In this document: in pieces, positions 1-8,843 of the stretch | Layout: each line of letters begins with the position of its first letter | Position numbering within the stretch: the stretch's first letter is position 1 | DNA from: Lactifluus volemus | Lineage: Eukaryota > Basidiomycota > Agaricomycetes > Russulales > Russulaceae | Assembly: GCA_022376515.1 (NCBI GenBank) | Contig: WTXI01000250.1 | Coordinates: 1-53,313, forward strand | Length of the DNA stretch: 53,313 nt | Reading direction: 5' to 3' | Translations under genes and position numbers: made by a program | Notes under the pieces: generated by a model | Told to the model about the DNA's origin: nothing | The model's database searches: none | What the model saw: the letters and a program-made list of their open reading frames with translations, nothing else

Positions 1-71
1 CCGTATTCAAGACCATACAGCCTTTCTCCTCCACTATTTCTCCGAGTCCCCTACAATTTCTCATCTACAAT

Positions 72-528
72 TTATTGTGTAGTTTTTTCATGTGCATCAG
101 GGCCACCATCGGCACTGTTCGTGGCCATTCCTGACGTCGACATGTCCACTCGAGCAGAACTGGTGTTCCAACGGAATGTTATTGGTCCTACGACTGGCAG
201 AGCCGCCTGAAACTTCCACTGGGTTTCTACCGTTGTCGGTAGACCTGAAAGAGCAGAGTTGTGCTCACGGAGGTTCAACACAAGACGGGATACTAGGGTG
301 GTCGAAAGGCTGTACACCTAAAATCAGCACTGAAGCAGACATCTAAGGATACGAGTGGTATCAAAACAAACACGTTCGTCAAGGTCGCAGTCAAATTCTT
401 CAGAAAGGGCTGTTATGTTTTAGAAACGAGGTGTGAGGTGGGGCCTCAATAACACCAACACACGATAACGAACTGGGGCAAACTAGGCAAGGCATAGAAT
501 CGAGATTACAAAGCTAATAGGCACCAGT
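72..528 (-). pseudogene. DUF6533-type membrane protein, copy A, C-terminal piece
   Basis: This is the 3' part of a minus-strand gene whose other parts lie at 4009-4439 and 5996-6690, separated by two inserted TIR elements. The readable stretch (317 down to 72) contains SRLVLNLREHNSAL, which matches SRFVLNLREQSSAL in the intact copy C (39618-41240). A serine/arginine plus LNLR ending is usual for Agaricomycete proteins with an N-terminal DUF6533 domain, which are multi-pass membrane proteins of unknown function. The identification rests on the paralogue in this same window. The gene cannot give a normal product because 3.5 kb and 1.6 kb are inserted in it. Confidence 0.6.
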
Positions 529-548
529 CATCAGGAAGATCACGTTTT

Positions 549-745
549 TCTTGTCACGGCTTGTACAAGCTTGCACAAGCTTGTACAAGCTTGTACAAGC
601 CGTGACAAGCCTGACAAGTTGACAAGTCACAAGCTTGACAAGCAACGTCCAGTTTTTGACAAGTTCAGATAATTTTCATTTGAACCAGACTGACAAGACT
701 GACAAGTTCACAAGCTGGCAAGCTGACAAGTTGGCAAGGTCAAAA
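549..745. repeat. Left subterminal CTTGT/ACAAG word array of element 1
   Basis: Dense copies of ACAAG and CTTGT in direct and inverted order just inside the left end of element 1. The mirror array lies at about 3885-3990. Such arrays are typical binding sites for transposase DNA-binding domains in CACTA-like elements; the binding itself is inferred. Confidence 0.7.
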
Positions 746-3198
746 CCAAAAAATTGTGGCACTGTTTATTAAATCATTTCTATACTAGGGGTACAAAAAC
801 GAAGCTAATCAGTGCATTCCAGCTCTCTCACCACCAATGATAATCCTGGAATATGTCAACACAGCCTCAGCCCACACCGCCATCTCACACATGAATGGTG
901 GGCAGCTTCTCCGCACTCACACCCACACACGTTCCCACTCCCCCCATTCTGTCCACAACGAAATGGGCGTGAGCACCCCCCACATTCACATTTGCGTTCA
1001 CTGTGCTCTCAGCAGCGCTAGGAGAGAGATTTCAATTATTCCATTAGCGATTCTTACCAAAGGCCATTGTCACAGCTTAGGCCTCCCCCACAGGACATGT
1101 ATCGTCCGTGATCCCGCTTGCGTTCTCACTCACCGATTCGCTGCAGTCCCTACTCTGTGCATCAATCGTGCCAGTTGATCCAAACAAAGTGCACATACCA
1201 CATCTAGTGTGCCCCATTCACCCACGGCCATGGACGACGGCATCGAAATGAAGGGAGGCAGCGGCGATACAAGTTGGGGAGGTAGCAGCGACCCAGGCAG
1301 TGGGGCATTGGCCACATCACAACATGGCGTCGAGAACTTGCTCACGCTGGAGAGCGACGCATCGTGTGAGTTCAGGAGCCTCAACATCTGGCTCGAAGAA
1401 ACTGTGCGTTTGGGCTTGCCTCCTGTCCCACATATTTAGTTTTTTTTGTCTGTCTTTTTTTTTGGCAACGCTCAGCATTTGACACGAACCGAATATCAAG
1501 TCGTTACATGGCATCCAAGCACACTCCCAGGACTCGTAGGTATGCAGCTAATGCATTTACGACCACCAACGAAGAGGTCGTCTGTTGACGTGGCGGTGTC
1601 GGGCGGGAACGTGTGTGTGGGAGAGTTGCCAGAGGCAGATGAATGGTCAGTAAACAGCCAATGACAATAAAAACTAGATAGAATACCCACTGTAGAATAA
1701 TACCATTCAGGTATGACAAGCTTAAAGAATTTCACTAGCGTGGGGATATGAGGGTTGAAACTAGGCAGTCATGCGGATGAAATAAGTGAGGGAAAAAAAA
1801 ATAATTTCAAGTCCGCTCCAAATTCAACCTGACTAATACAAACCTAATAACAAAGGAAGAACTTGTTCGATTTTTTTTGTCCAAGTCGACACTCACTTGT
1901 CTCGTCTCATCTCAGACATATGCCTGTCTTTAAAATGTATCTTGACAACATTCTCATCTGCAAATGTGACCAGGTAGAGCCCAATGCTCCTTTCATTTCT
2001 GCTTCATTCCAATTCGCCACCCATCCAGGTATGCAAATGTACCGTTTGTCTCTTTTTTTTTCTCATACCCTCTCCTCCCTAGGTGGCAGCTCCCCTCCTC
2101 CCTCTGTCCTCACATGATTCTCAAAGGAGACTTGCGACTCTTGAGCATTGTGACTTGCTACATATCAATGGGCTTGTAGCAGGATGACCTCAGCCATCAC
2201 AGACCCGCTTAAGTATCGTCCTAGGCTTGCACCCCAAGCTCTCCCACAAAACATCTTGCTATCCATGTAAATGTGTTCTCTTTATTCTTTTTGAGAGAGG
2301 ATTCTGCCTTCGTGCTGTCATCGCGCAGCTGCCCAAGTGTCGCGCACCCAGATTGCACCTCGAACATCTGTCCTGGAAGTCTCGCCACTGTTACCTCTTT
2401 TCTCTCCCCCTCTTTGCCAAGTCCCAATTCAAACCTTGCTTGACATTAATGCTATCTTTATCTTGATTGAGTGAGTTTTTTTTTCTTTTATTTTGGTGTC
2501 AATTGAGGTCGCAAAGCTCCCGAATCTCGACACCCACAGAGTACCCGGTTCTGGTGCTTTTGTGAGTCCCCGTTTCATCACATCAACATCTGCTCTTCAG
2601 CTTAGAATTACCAGAATCAAACCGCAAAGAATATTGCCCACTACACTCAGGTCAATCGCTACACAATAGCTCGCTCGAAGCCCACGAGCGCGGAGATTCA
2701 GTCAGTCTCTTGTCTTCACCTTCGTCACAGCCAGGTCTGAGAGCCTCCCTTCTCAACTCGCAGAACTGCAGTGTGGCTTCGCTCGCCAGGATCAGCGGCG
2801 CATTCAGATCTCACTCACTCTCGCAGCACACTTCGATGCAATTCGCACGTCTCGGCGGCTAGCGTGTCGCTCGCGCTAAGCTGCACATGGGCACAGAGCT
2901 TCACACACAGTATCGGTAGCGCATCGCGATCCAGCATCGAACTTTTACTAGGGCGCACGCCCAGTTCTCCCGGCGCGGTTCGGTTGTCTGGTGGGAATCG
3001 TCGGAGGCATCAGCGAGCGAGTGGGCACTGAGTAATTCTGAAAATCATACTTTTTTTTGGCGTGCTAGGGGTCGGTGCTGGTGGGTGGGTCGTTGAGATG
3101 AACTGGTGGTGCGAGCGCGCGTACACCTGAGAGTGATGCAGGGCGGTCATCAGTATCATTCCTCTCTGTCCTGACGTTTACCAAAATAGTCTCAACAG
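746..3198. other. Interior of element 1 without recognisable gene
   Basis: About 2.4 kb of interior sequence. Short reading frames exist on both strands (for example 2771-3031 plus), but none shows a recognisable domain or a convincing exon structure. Several T-rich tracts are present, for example around 1440-1465 and 2475-2495. Confidence 0.4.
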
Positions 3199-3437
3199 TC
3201 TCCACCTCCTTCCCCCCTTGGTCACTCCACAAACGACAACAACCCCCTCGAACTTCTCAATGTTGTCCTCGTAGCGTCCATCGATGGCAAGTTTCATGCC
3301 CTCAACTGTTTGACTGGTGCCAAACTCTGGTCCATGCCCTCTTCGCCCCCACCTTCCTCGGCCCCCCACGGCTTGGCAGCTGCGCAGTCCATCCTGTCCA
3401 TCCTCGAGCCTCTCGTTTCCACCAAGCACCTCAATTT
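3199..3437 (+). pseudogene. Captured exon fragment resembling IRE1 luminal sensor (PQQ-like repeat)
   Basis: After a plausible splice acceptor (CTCAACAG ending at 3198) an open frame reads through LLNVVLVASIDGKFHALN (from 3253) and then TGAKLWSM. The pattern xVLVASxDGxFHALNRxTGxxLWSM is the start of the luminal beta-propeller sensor of fungal IRE1, the kinase/RNase of the unfolded protein response; the same fold occurs in other PQQ-like repeat proteins. The usual arginine after HALN is a cysteine here, which a CGT to TGT change would explain. Only this fragment is present, with no kinase or RNase domain, inside a TIR element, so it is best read as a captured host exon with no IRE1 function. 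The assignment is from remembered family pattern, not from a search. Confidence 0.5.
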
Positions 3438-3884
3438 TAGTACCAGGTGGGTCGGGCACTTGATGTGGGGGAATTTCGCACCCACTTCCCCGGATAATTG
3501 GTTGTGTGCCATGTATTTTGAATGATGGGGTTCCGCCGAAAGGGAACACATCAAGTCATGAGGTATGAAGTGGCGGAGTCTTCTATCGTCCCATGTACTG
3601 TCTAACGTTCCGTTTGATTTCATCGCTGCACCTGCATTTCGTCCTGCAAGTAGTAGTTCTGCCCCTGTGTATGTCCCGCACCAGCCCACCAAATGGCATG
3701 GTAGTGCCTGCACCATCTTCTTTCGTTCGTGGAGGCCAGTTGTGAGATGGCACAAGTACACTGTATACAGCTGCCATATGACCCCAACAGCGTGACTCAC
3801 TTCTCATTGTAAAAACATCTCGTTTGTCACTATATTTGAGCACGCATGTGTAACTAGTACAGTAGTTAAAATACATTTTTCGTA

Positions 3885-3990
3885 ACTTATCAACTTGTCA
3901 AGCTTGTTGAGCTTGTTGGGTCTTGTCAGCTTGTTGACAAGCAAGAAAAGCCCTAACAAGCCCTGACAAGCTCGAAAAGTTGGCAAGAAA
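3885..3990. repeat. Right subterminal CTTGT/ACAAG word array of element 1
   Basis: Mirror of the array at 549-745: repeated CTTGT, TTGACAAG and ACAAGCCCT words close to the right end of element 1. Confidence 0.7.
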
Positions 3991-4008
3991 ATTGTGATCT
4001 TGCTGATG

Positions 4009-4439
4009 CACCCTGGCTGCCTGGCGTACCCTAAGCACCAAAATATTTCCTAGATTCATGATAGAGAGTATCCTTTGGTCCAGGAATCATCAGTATCGTC
4101 CACCGATGAATAAAACCAATTGCCCATACAAGAAGTACATGGTCCCTGTGATGGATGATAAAGCTCAGTGTATGTAGGTGATGTAGCTTGATGCACCATC
4201 CCAGACAATCACATCCAATAATCGAGGACCTCTACCAAATGTAAATGCCTTGTACAAGGTGAGTGAAAATATGACAATGTCGAAAATGAGCAGGCCCATC
4301 CACGACAAAGCGCTATCTGTGTCATTGAGTTATTGTGGCCGCAGCGACTGCTACCTAGCACTTACATAAGCCCCTAACATATGAAGGCCACACATCATAC
4401 TGATAATGAATTGCCATGCAGATTCGGCCACTTACTCAG
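4009..4439 (-). pseudogene. DUF6533-type membrane protein, copy A, middle piece
   Basis: Host gene sequence between two inserted elements. On the minus strand it encodes TLYKAFTFGRG...LLDVIVWDG, matching TLYKAFTIGRG...LLDVIVRDG in copy C (reverse strand near 40187-40260). Just after it, nucleotides around 4035-4055 match copy C near 40030-40050 (CCAAAATATTTCCTA). This collinearity with copy C shows the flanks of both inserted elements belong to one gene. The AG duplicated by element 2 is at 4438-4439. Confidence 0.65.
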
Positions 4440-5995
4440 CATCAGGAAAATCCGAGTTTTTCTTAACAGCGCTTGAGCATGCTTAATATGACTTAACAAC
4501 ACTTCTAAGCACTTTTAAGCAAAATGTCTCTAAGCTGGCCATGCTTAGGCTAAGCTAGGTCTTCTCCTTAATTTGACTTAGCCAGGGCTTATTGATGCTT
4601 ATTTTGGGCTTAGTTCACTTAAATGGCAGCTTAGATCTGTGCTTACCAAAAGTTTTCAAGCACACAGATTTAGGGCAATAAAAATCATATATTGAGCTAA
4701 ATTACAACATGACTATGTACAGGAGACAATGGTTCCACCAGCCTTGGTGGAACAGCCCTGGCAGGGGTGGGGGCTGCAGGGCCACAGGGAGGTGGTGGTG
4801 GTGGTGGTGGTGGAGGCGTGGGAGGAGGCTGCGGGAGGCGCGAGGAGGCACAGGAGGTGCGGGAGGGGGGGCGGGAGGGGGCGTGGGGCGTGGGAGGCGC
4901 GAGAGGACGTGCGGGCGGAGGCGAGGCGCATGGGAGGCGAGAGAGAACGTGTGGGAGGAGGCGAGGCGCGTAGGAGGAGGCGAGGCGCGTGGGAGGAGGC
5001 GAGGCGCACGGGAGGAGGCGAGGCGCATGGGAGGAGGCGAGGCGCGCGGGAGGTGCGAGAGAACGCACGGGACGCACAGGAGGCGCAGGGCATGAGGGAG
5101 CGAGGAAGCGCAGGAGAAGGTGCGGGACGTGGGAGGAGGCATGGGAGGCGCGGGAGGAGGCATGGGAGGAAGCGTGAGACGTAGGAGGAGGAGGCGCAGG
5201 GGGTGGTGGTCCAGGCAGCAGAGGCAGCAGCGCGGGAGGAGGTAGTCAAGGAGGAGGAGGCGACGAAAAAAAAAGAAAAAAAAAAAAGTCAGTTCGCGTT
5301 GAGGCGGGGCAGGCAGCGTGATAACGTACCAGGACGTCGGCGCAGGCAGCGCGACAACGTAGACTGCCTCACAGAGGCAGTGAATCCAAGAGGAAACAAA
5401 AGCGGTGGGGGAGGCGCAGGCACAGGAGGTGCATGACGATGCGAAGAGGCAGAGCCAGAACAAGAGCCAGAGCCAGAGCCAGAGAGGGAGGCAGAGAGGG
5501 AGGCAGAGAGGGAGGCAGAGAGGGAGGCAGAGAAGGAGGCAGAGAAGGAGGCAGAGGCAGGGGCAGAGAAGGAGGGGACGCGGAGGAGGCAGCGGTGGGA
5601 CGTGTTGGGACGAGGCAGACAACGACAGAGCGGGATAGAGGGAGAGATGGAAAGGGGCGGCAGACTCGAGAGGCATGAAAATCAACATTGTGCAAACAGT
5701 AGTAAATAATACACCCACTGTAACGACTTAGCGAAAATTTCGCGAGTCGCGACTTGGCATATTTTTTTTCGGACTTTAGTTAAATTACATAAATTAATTT
5801 TTTATTTCTGTTTTGCTTGTCTTAAGTGTCTTACACATCTTAATTACTTAATGTGCTTATCTTTGGCCTTGATTTGCTTACTTGTTTTACATACTCATTT
5901 TCTAAGTAAAAAATAAGCAGCTTGAGCAACTTGACAGGCTTAAAAATGAAATAAGCTAGTTAAGCCGACTAAGTTTTTTCTGGATTTTCCTGATG
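4440..5995. mobile_element. CATCAGG-family TIR element 2 (1.56 kb), non-autonomous
   Basis: Left end CATCAGGAAAATCC and right end GGATTTTCCTGATG are perfect inverted repeats. They are flanked by AG on both sides (4438-4439 and 5996-5997), a 2-bp target duplication. Copy C of the interrupted gene gives the empty site. Subterminal arms (about 4460-4650 and 5810-5970) are rich in CTTAA/TTAAG and GCTTA words. The interior is a long purine-rich repeat tract. Element 4 (19720-21363) is a relative in the opposite orientation: both carry a block near one inner border with TCCGAAAAA, AAGTC and a terminal GCTAAGTCGTT-like motif (5715-5790 here, 19995-20060 there), and both have the interior edge GGGCTGTT-CACCAAGGC. 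No transposase is present. Confidence 0.8.
4790..5670 (+). repeat. Purine-rich minisatellite core of element 2
   Basis: Nearly 0.9 kb with strong G/A asymmetry on the plus strand, interrupted by short mixed stretches. It includes a 19-bp tandem unit (GCGAGGCGCGTGGGAGGAG type) in about five copies around 4940-5065 and a 12-bp unit (GGCAGAGAGGGA type) in about seven copies around 5480-5570. Long frames on both strands here are low-complexity by-products (poly-Pro/Leu/Arg), not genes. Such tracts can form triplex or R-loop structures; that role is not shown. Confidence 0.7.
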
Positions 5996-6690
5996 AGCTG
6001 TTGGGGTCACCTGAATACAACCACGAATACTATATATGACTACATCTGTAGCCACATGAAGGTGGCAGATTGCGACCATCATTACCTTCCCAAAAAAGTG
6101 GTGATATGCATATGCACTATCTGAGATCTGGGAAAGAAAACATACAAATGCGTTGATAATCGACCCCAAACCCAGTCCCGTAAGAAAACCAAGGATGAGG
6201 CGACTTCTGCCATACAACGCGTAGATGCGGGCTTGGCAGAGGGCTCCATGAAGGTGATCAAAAACGTCAATGTCAGTGGGACAGGAGAAAGCATTTCAGG
6301 CCATACCACTCACAAGGGCCTGTAAGGCAATCATGAAGCCCTTGTGGTATGCATGGAAATCCCAATAACTATCGCGACCATGATCTAGTGAGTATCTCAT
6401 AGATATGCACATTGGAGAAACTTGCAGCTTTTCTCGGTCAAGATTACACGTAATCAACCTTAAAGCAGGATAACAGACGCACCGAGGGATCCCCTGAGAC
6501 AAAATATGTTATGACAAACGGGAGGTGTTCAAGTACAGATAGGTAGCGATTTAGAAGACAAGCCAACGTGAACCACCCCCGTGGAGGCCATAGGAACTCG
6601 ATTTCCTGGGGCAAAGTGAGCACATAGTTGTAATATAGAATCACTAAAGTCCAAGTATGCAGGAAAATTACCGAGTTCAGCTTTGGAGTT
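5996..6690 (-). pseudogene. DUF6533-type membrane protein, copy A, N-terminal piece
   Basis: Minus-strand reading gives ILYYNYVLTLPQEIEFLWPP and CLLNRYLSVLEHLPFVITYF (6644 down to about 6470), the conserved first helices of DUF6533-domain proteins (pattern YDYxLTxxxEIxxxW then LLNRYLP). A further exon reads ARIYALYGRSRLILGFL with a hydrophobic stretch (about 6260-6120). Copies B and C show the same blocks in the same order. The gene body is broken at 5995 by element 2. A preceding first exon probably lies just right of 6700, ending at a GTAAGC donor near 6710; its start is unclear. Confidence 0.6.
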
Positions 6691-6931
6691 GATGAATGGG
6701 GAGCTTACCTGCGGCAGAGAGATTGAAAATGGAGCTGAGGTACCTAGAATACGTAATTGAAGGAATGAAGAAGGCTGGAGTGAGTCAGAAGCACAGAGTC
6801 ACTAACGCATATTCCGCAGCAGGAGGGTTGAGGTTGATGCCCGCCGAGGGCATAGCGGCCACAACTAGTGAGTACTTTCCTTGGAGAAAGAAGACCGAAA
6901 GCTGCGAGTAGAGATTATATGTAACAGAGAC

Positions 6932-7452
6932 TGTTACGGCTCGACTAGGGCCGGGTCCCAACTAGGGTTCAAGAGTTCTGATCTCTCCCAAGATCTAGGT
7001 TCAGGGTCACTCAAGGTGATGACACGCAGAACCCTGTGGTGTTGTAGCACAACCACCAAGCTTCAATGGCCCTACTAGGGCGTATAGGAGGGTAAGAGAA
7101 GAGGGGAATGAGTAGAGGGGAGTTTCTTGTCACTCAGGAGAGGGTGAAACGAGTCGATTGGAGTTAAAGCCGAAGCTGGGGTACAAGCTACCAGCTGAGG
7201 CCTACTTATACAATCTGTGCTAATTGTTCTACTGTACCTAACTAGGGTGGACAATAAGCAAGCAGTCAAGAACAATAGGGAACTAGAACAATAGAGGCGC
7301 GAGACAATAACACTGGACCAATCGGGACGAACAATAGAGTCTCAAGACAATAGATCAGTCAGCACAATAGAAGAAATGTGGAAGGGACGTCATCAGTATG
7401 AGTAAGCGGGTTAGGGAAGCATAGGGTCCAACGTGTCCTGCATTCCGTAACA
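6932..7452 (+). mobile_element. Solo LTR of a Ty3/gypsy-type element, TSD GAGAC
   Basis: The sequence begins TGTTACGG, ends CCGTAACA, and is flanked by GAGAC on both sides (6927-6931 and 7453-7457). This is the 5-bp duplication expected of LTR retrotransposons. The flanks join into sequence collinear with the region upstream of copy B (GGAAGCAGTAACCATGGA at about 7477 and again near 38267), which confirms the empty site. No internal region is left, so it arose by LTR-LTR recombination. It shares only its ends with the two other LTR types here. The orientation is not known; plus is arbitrary. Confidence 0.85.
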
Positions 7453-7576
7453 GAGACTGGATATGCACAGCCCCCAGGGAAGCAGTAACCATGGATCCGT
7501 TAGACGGAAATAGAGAAAAACATAGGTCATTGGAGGTATGGCGGTAGAAAGGAAACAGTAGCCATTTGTTGTCTTG

Positions 7577-8455
7577 TGTTACGGTTTCCACCGTCACATG
7601 ACGTTCAGAAAAGTACCACTTGCAACCGTGGGAAATTCAAACCATTTCAAGCCATATAAAACAACAAGAACAAACAAGAACACAGCTAAGTAAACAGTGA
7701 AGACACGTGACGCTCGATCTATCCCCGATCCGATCTCGCTTACATAACTACTATACAGTACTATACAGATTCAGTTACGATACAGTTCCCCGAGATTACC
7801 CCGATGTGACCCCGACATCATTCCGGCGCAGCACCGAGGTTACCCCGAGATTGATGGATTGAGATACATCTCGATCCTATCTCGATCCTATCTCGATCAG
7901 CCCCTATTTGACCCCTATCTATATTATATCGTGATGTCACCCTATGTGACATCCCTGAGACTCCCTTAGTAAGCGTCACACCCTAGTAGTATATAAGCCG
8001 GCACCTTCAGTGCCCCTTGTCTTTAGTCTTCACTTCGTCTTTAATCAGAACCACCATCTTCCCATTTTCCAAAGACCTTCCGGTCTCCCCTCTCATCTCT
8101 TAAGTCTTCCTCCCTAACCTCTAGTGTGTTAGGAGGGTTAGCTCTTGCCTACCAGAGAGTGGCCCTAGAGATCATTGACAATACCAGGAGTGCATCCGTC
8201 AGCGCAACGCCCTCCTCCTGAGTAGAGCCAGTGGGACATAGAACCCTGAACCCTGATTAGTCAGACTAAGCCTCGTGACCACTTCGGCTTAGTCACCCAT
8301 TACATCATCACCAAACATCCCACGGTCACGTGATAGGTCTCACGTGCCCTCAAGTTTAGTCAGCAACCTCAAAGTGTCACGTGACGTTAGCCCTTGTTGG
8401 ACTAAGTCACGCGACTAAGCTCACGTCGAGCGCAAGGCCCTTCTGAGCCTTGACA
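7577..8455 (+). repeat. 5' LTR of the gypsy element
   Basis: 879 bp, begins TGTTACGGTTTCC and ends CCTTGACA. It differs from the 3' LTR by eight substitutions and lacks that copy's 22-bp duplication, so divergence is about 0.9 percent. Four CACGTG palindromes (7704, 8327, 8341, 8378) are possible bHLH sites; three lie downstream of the predicted transcription start. Confidence 0.93.
7990..7997 (+). promoter_or_regulatory. TATA box of gypsy LTR promoter
   Basis: TATATAAG lies 34 bp upstream of TAGTCTTCACTT (8024-8035). This spacing puts transcription start at about 8020-8025, where the primer-complementary sequence begins. Confidence 0.65.
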
Positions 8456-8456
8456 A

Positions 8457-8468
8457 AAGTGAAGACTA
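8457..8468 (+). promoter_or_regulatory. Putative self-priming primer binding site
   Basis: AAGTGAAGACTA, one base after the LTR end, is the exact reverse complement of TAGTCTTCACTT at 8024-8035, the predicted 5' end of the transcript. Tf1/sushi-group retrotransposons start reverse transcription from the folded-back 5' end of their own RNA in this way. I recognise no tRNA 3' end here. The mechanism is inferred from the match and its position. Confidence 0.6.
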
Positions 8469-8843
8469 CTAAAACACCCTTTAACCTCTTCAACCTTCAG
8501 TAGGGCGAAGACACCACCACACAGCACCATACGTTGGTCAACCAAGCAATAGTTGACAAAGAGGAAGCACCCAGTCATACTACACCTAATACTAGGACGC
8601 CCCTAGTACTGACACACACACACACACACACACCACACGAAGACCATGTTGGACGAGATACCAACATGGCATGGAGTATCCGTATAGATAGATGAACTAC
8701 AACAAACACGAGTCTCTGCATGGGAGAATCAGTTCTCCCGAACAGAGAGTACCGCCACCAGCAATGAGCCCATCAGCTACCCTATCAGACAATTTGACAA
8801 CCTACCACCCCACATTAAAGGCAAAGCAATCTGGGACCCACGA
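8469..8843 (+). other. Leader between primer site and gag, with CA repeat
   Basis: Contains a (CA)n run at about 8610-8632. The gag frame is coding-like upstream of its first ATG: reading back from 8844 gives PIRQFDNLPPHIKGKAIWDP. An ATG at 8692 opens a different frame (MNYNKHESLHG). Either a small indel near 8750 has shifted the gag start or gag starts at 8844; I cannot decide. Confidence 0.5.

Larger units (their letters stand above)
529..4008. mobile_element. CATCAGG-family TIR element 1 (3.48 kb), non-autonomous
   Basis: The left end reads CATCAGGAAGATCAC and the right end, reverse-complemented, reads CATCAGCAAGATCAC. Both subterminal regions (about 549-740 and 3885-3990) are packed with CTTGT/ACAAG words, including near-palindromes such as CTTGTACAAGC and CTTGACAAG. 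The element interrupts DUF6533 copy A. Flanking dinucleotides are GT on the left and CA on the right, so no target duplication is visible here, unlike the sister elements. No transposase is seen inside. The interior is mostly noncoding, with an IRE1-like exon fragment at 3199-3437. Superfamily is unassigned; a 2-bp duplication plus subterminal repeats would suit a CACTA/CMC-type element, which is inference. Confidence 0.75.

Noticed and set aside
4697..5718. Long Pro/Leu/Arg/His-rich frames on both strands
   Set aside because: They follow from the purine-rich minisatellites of element 2 and have no protein-like composition.
529..5995. Elements 1 and 2 as Helitrons
   Set aside because: They have terminal inverted repeats, and element 2 has a target duplication; Helitrons have neither.
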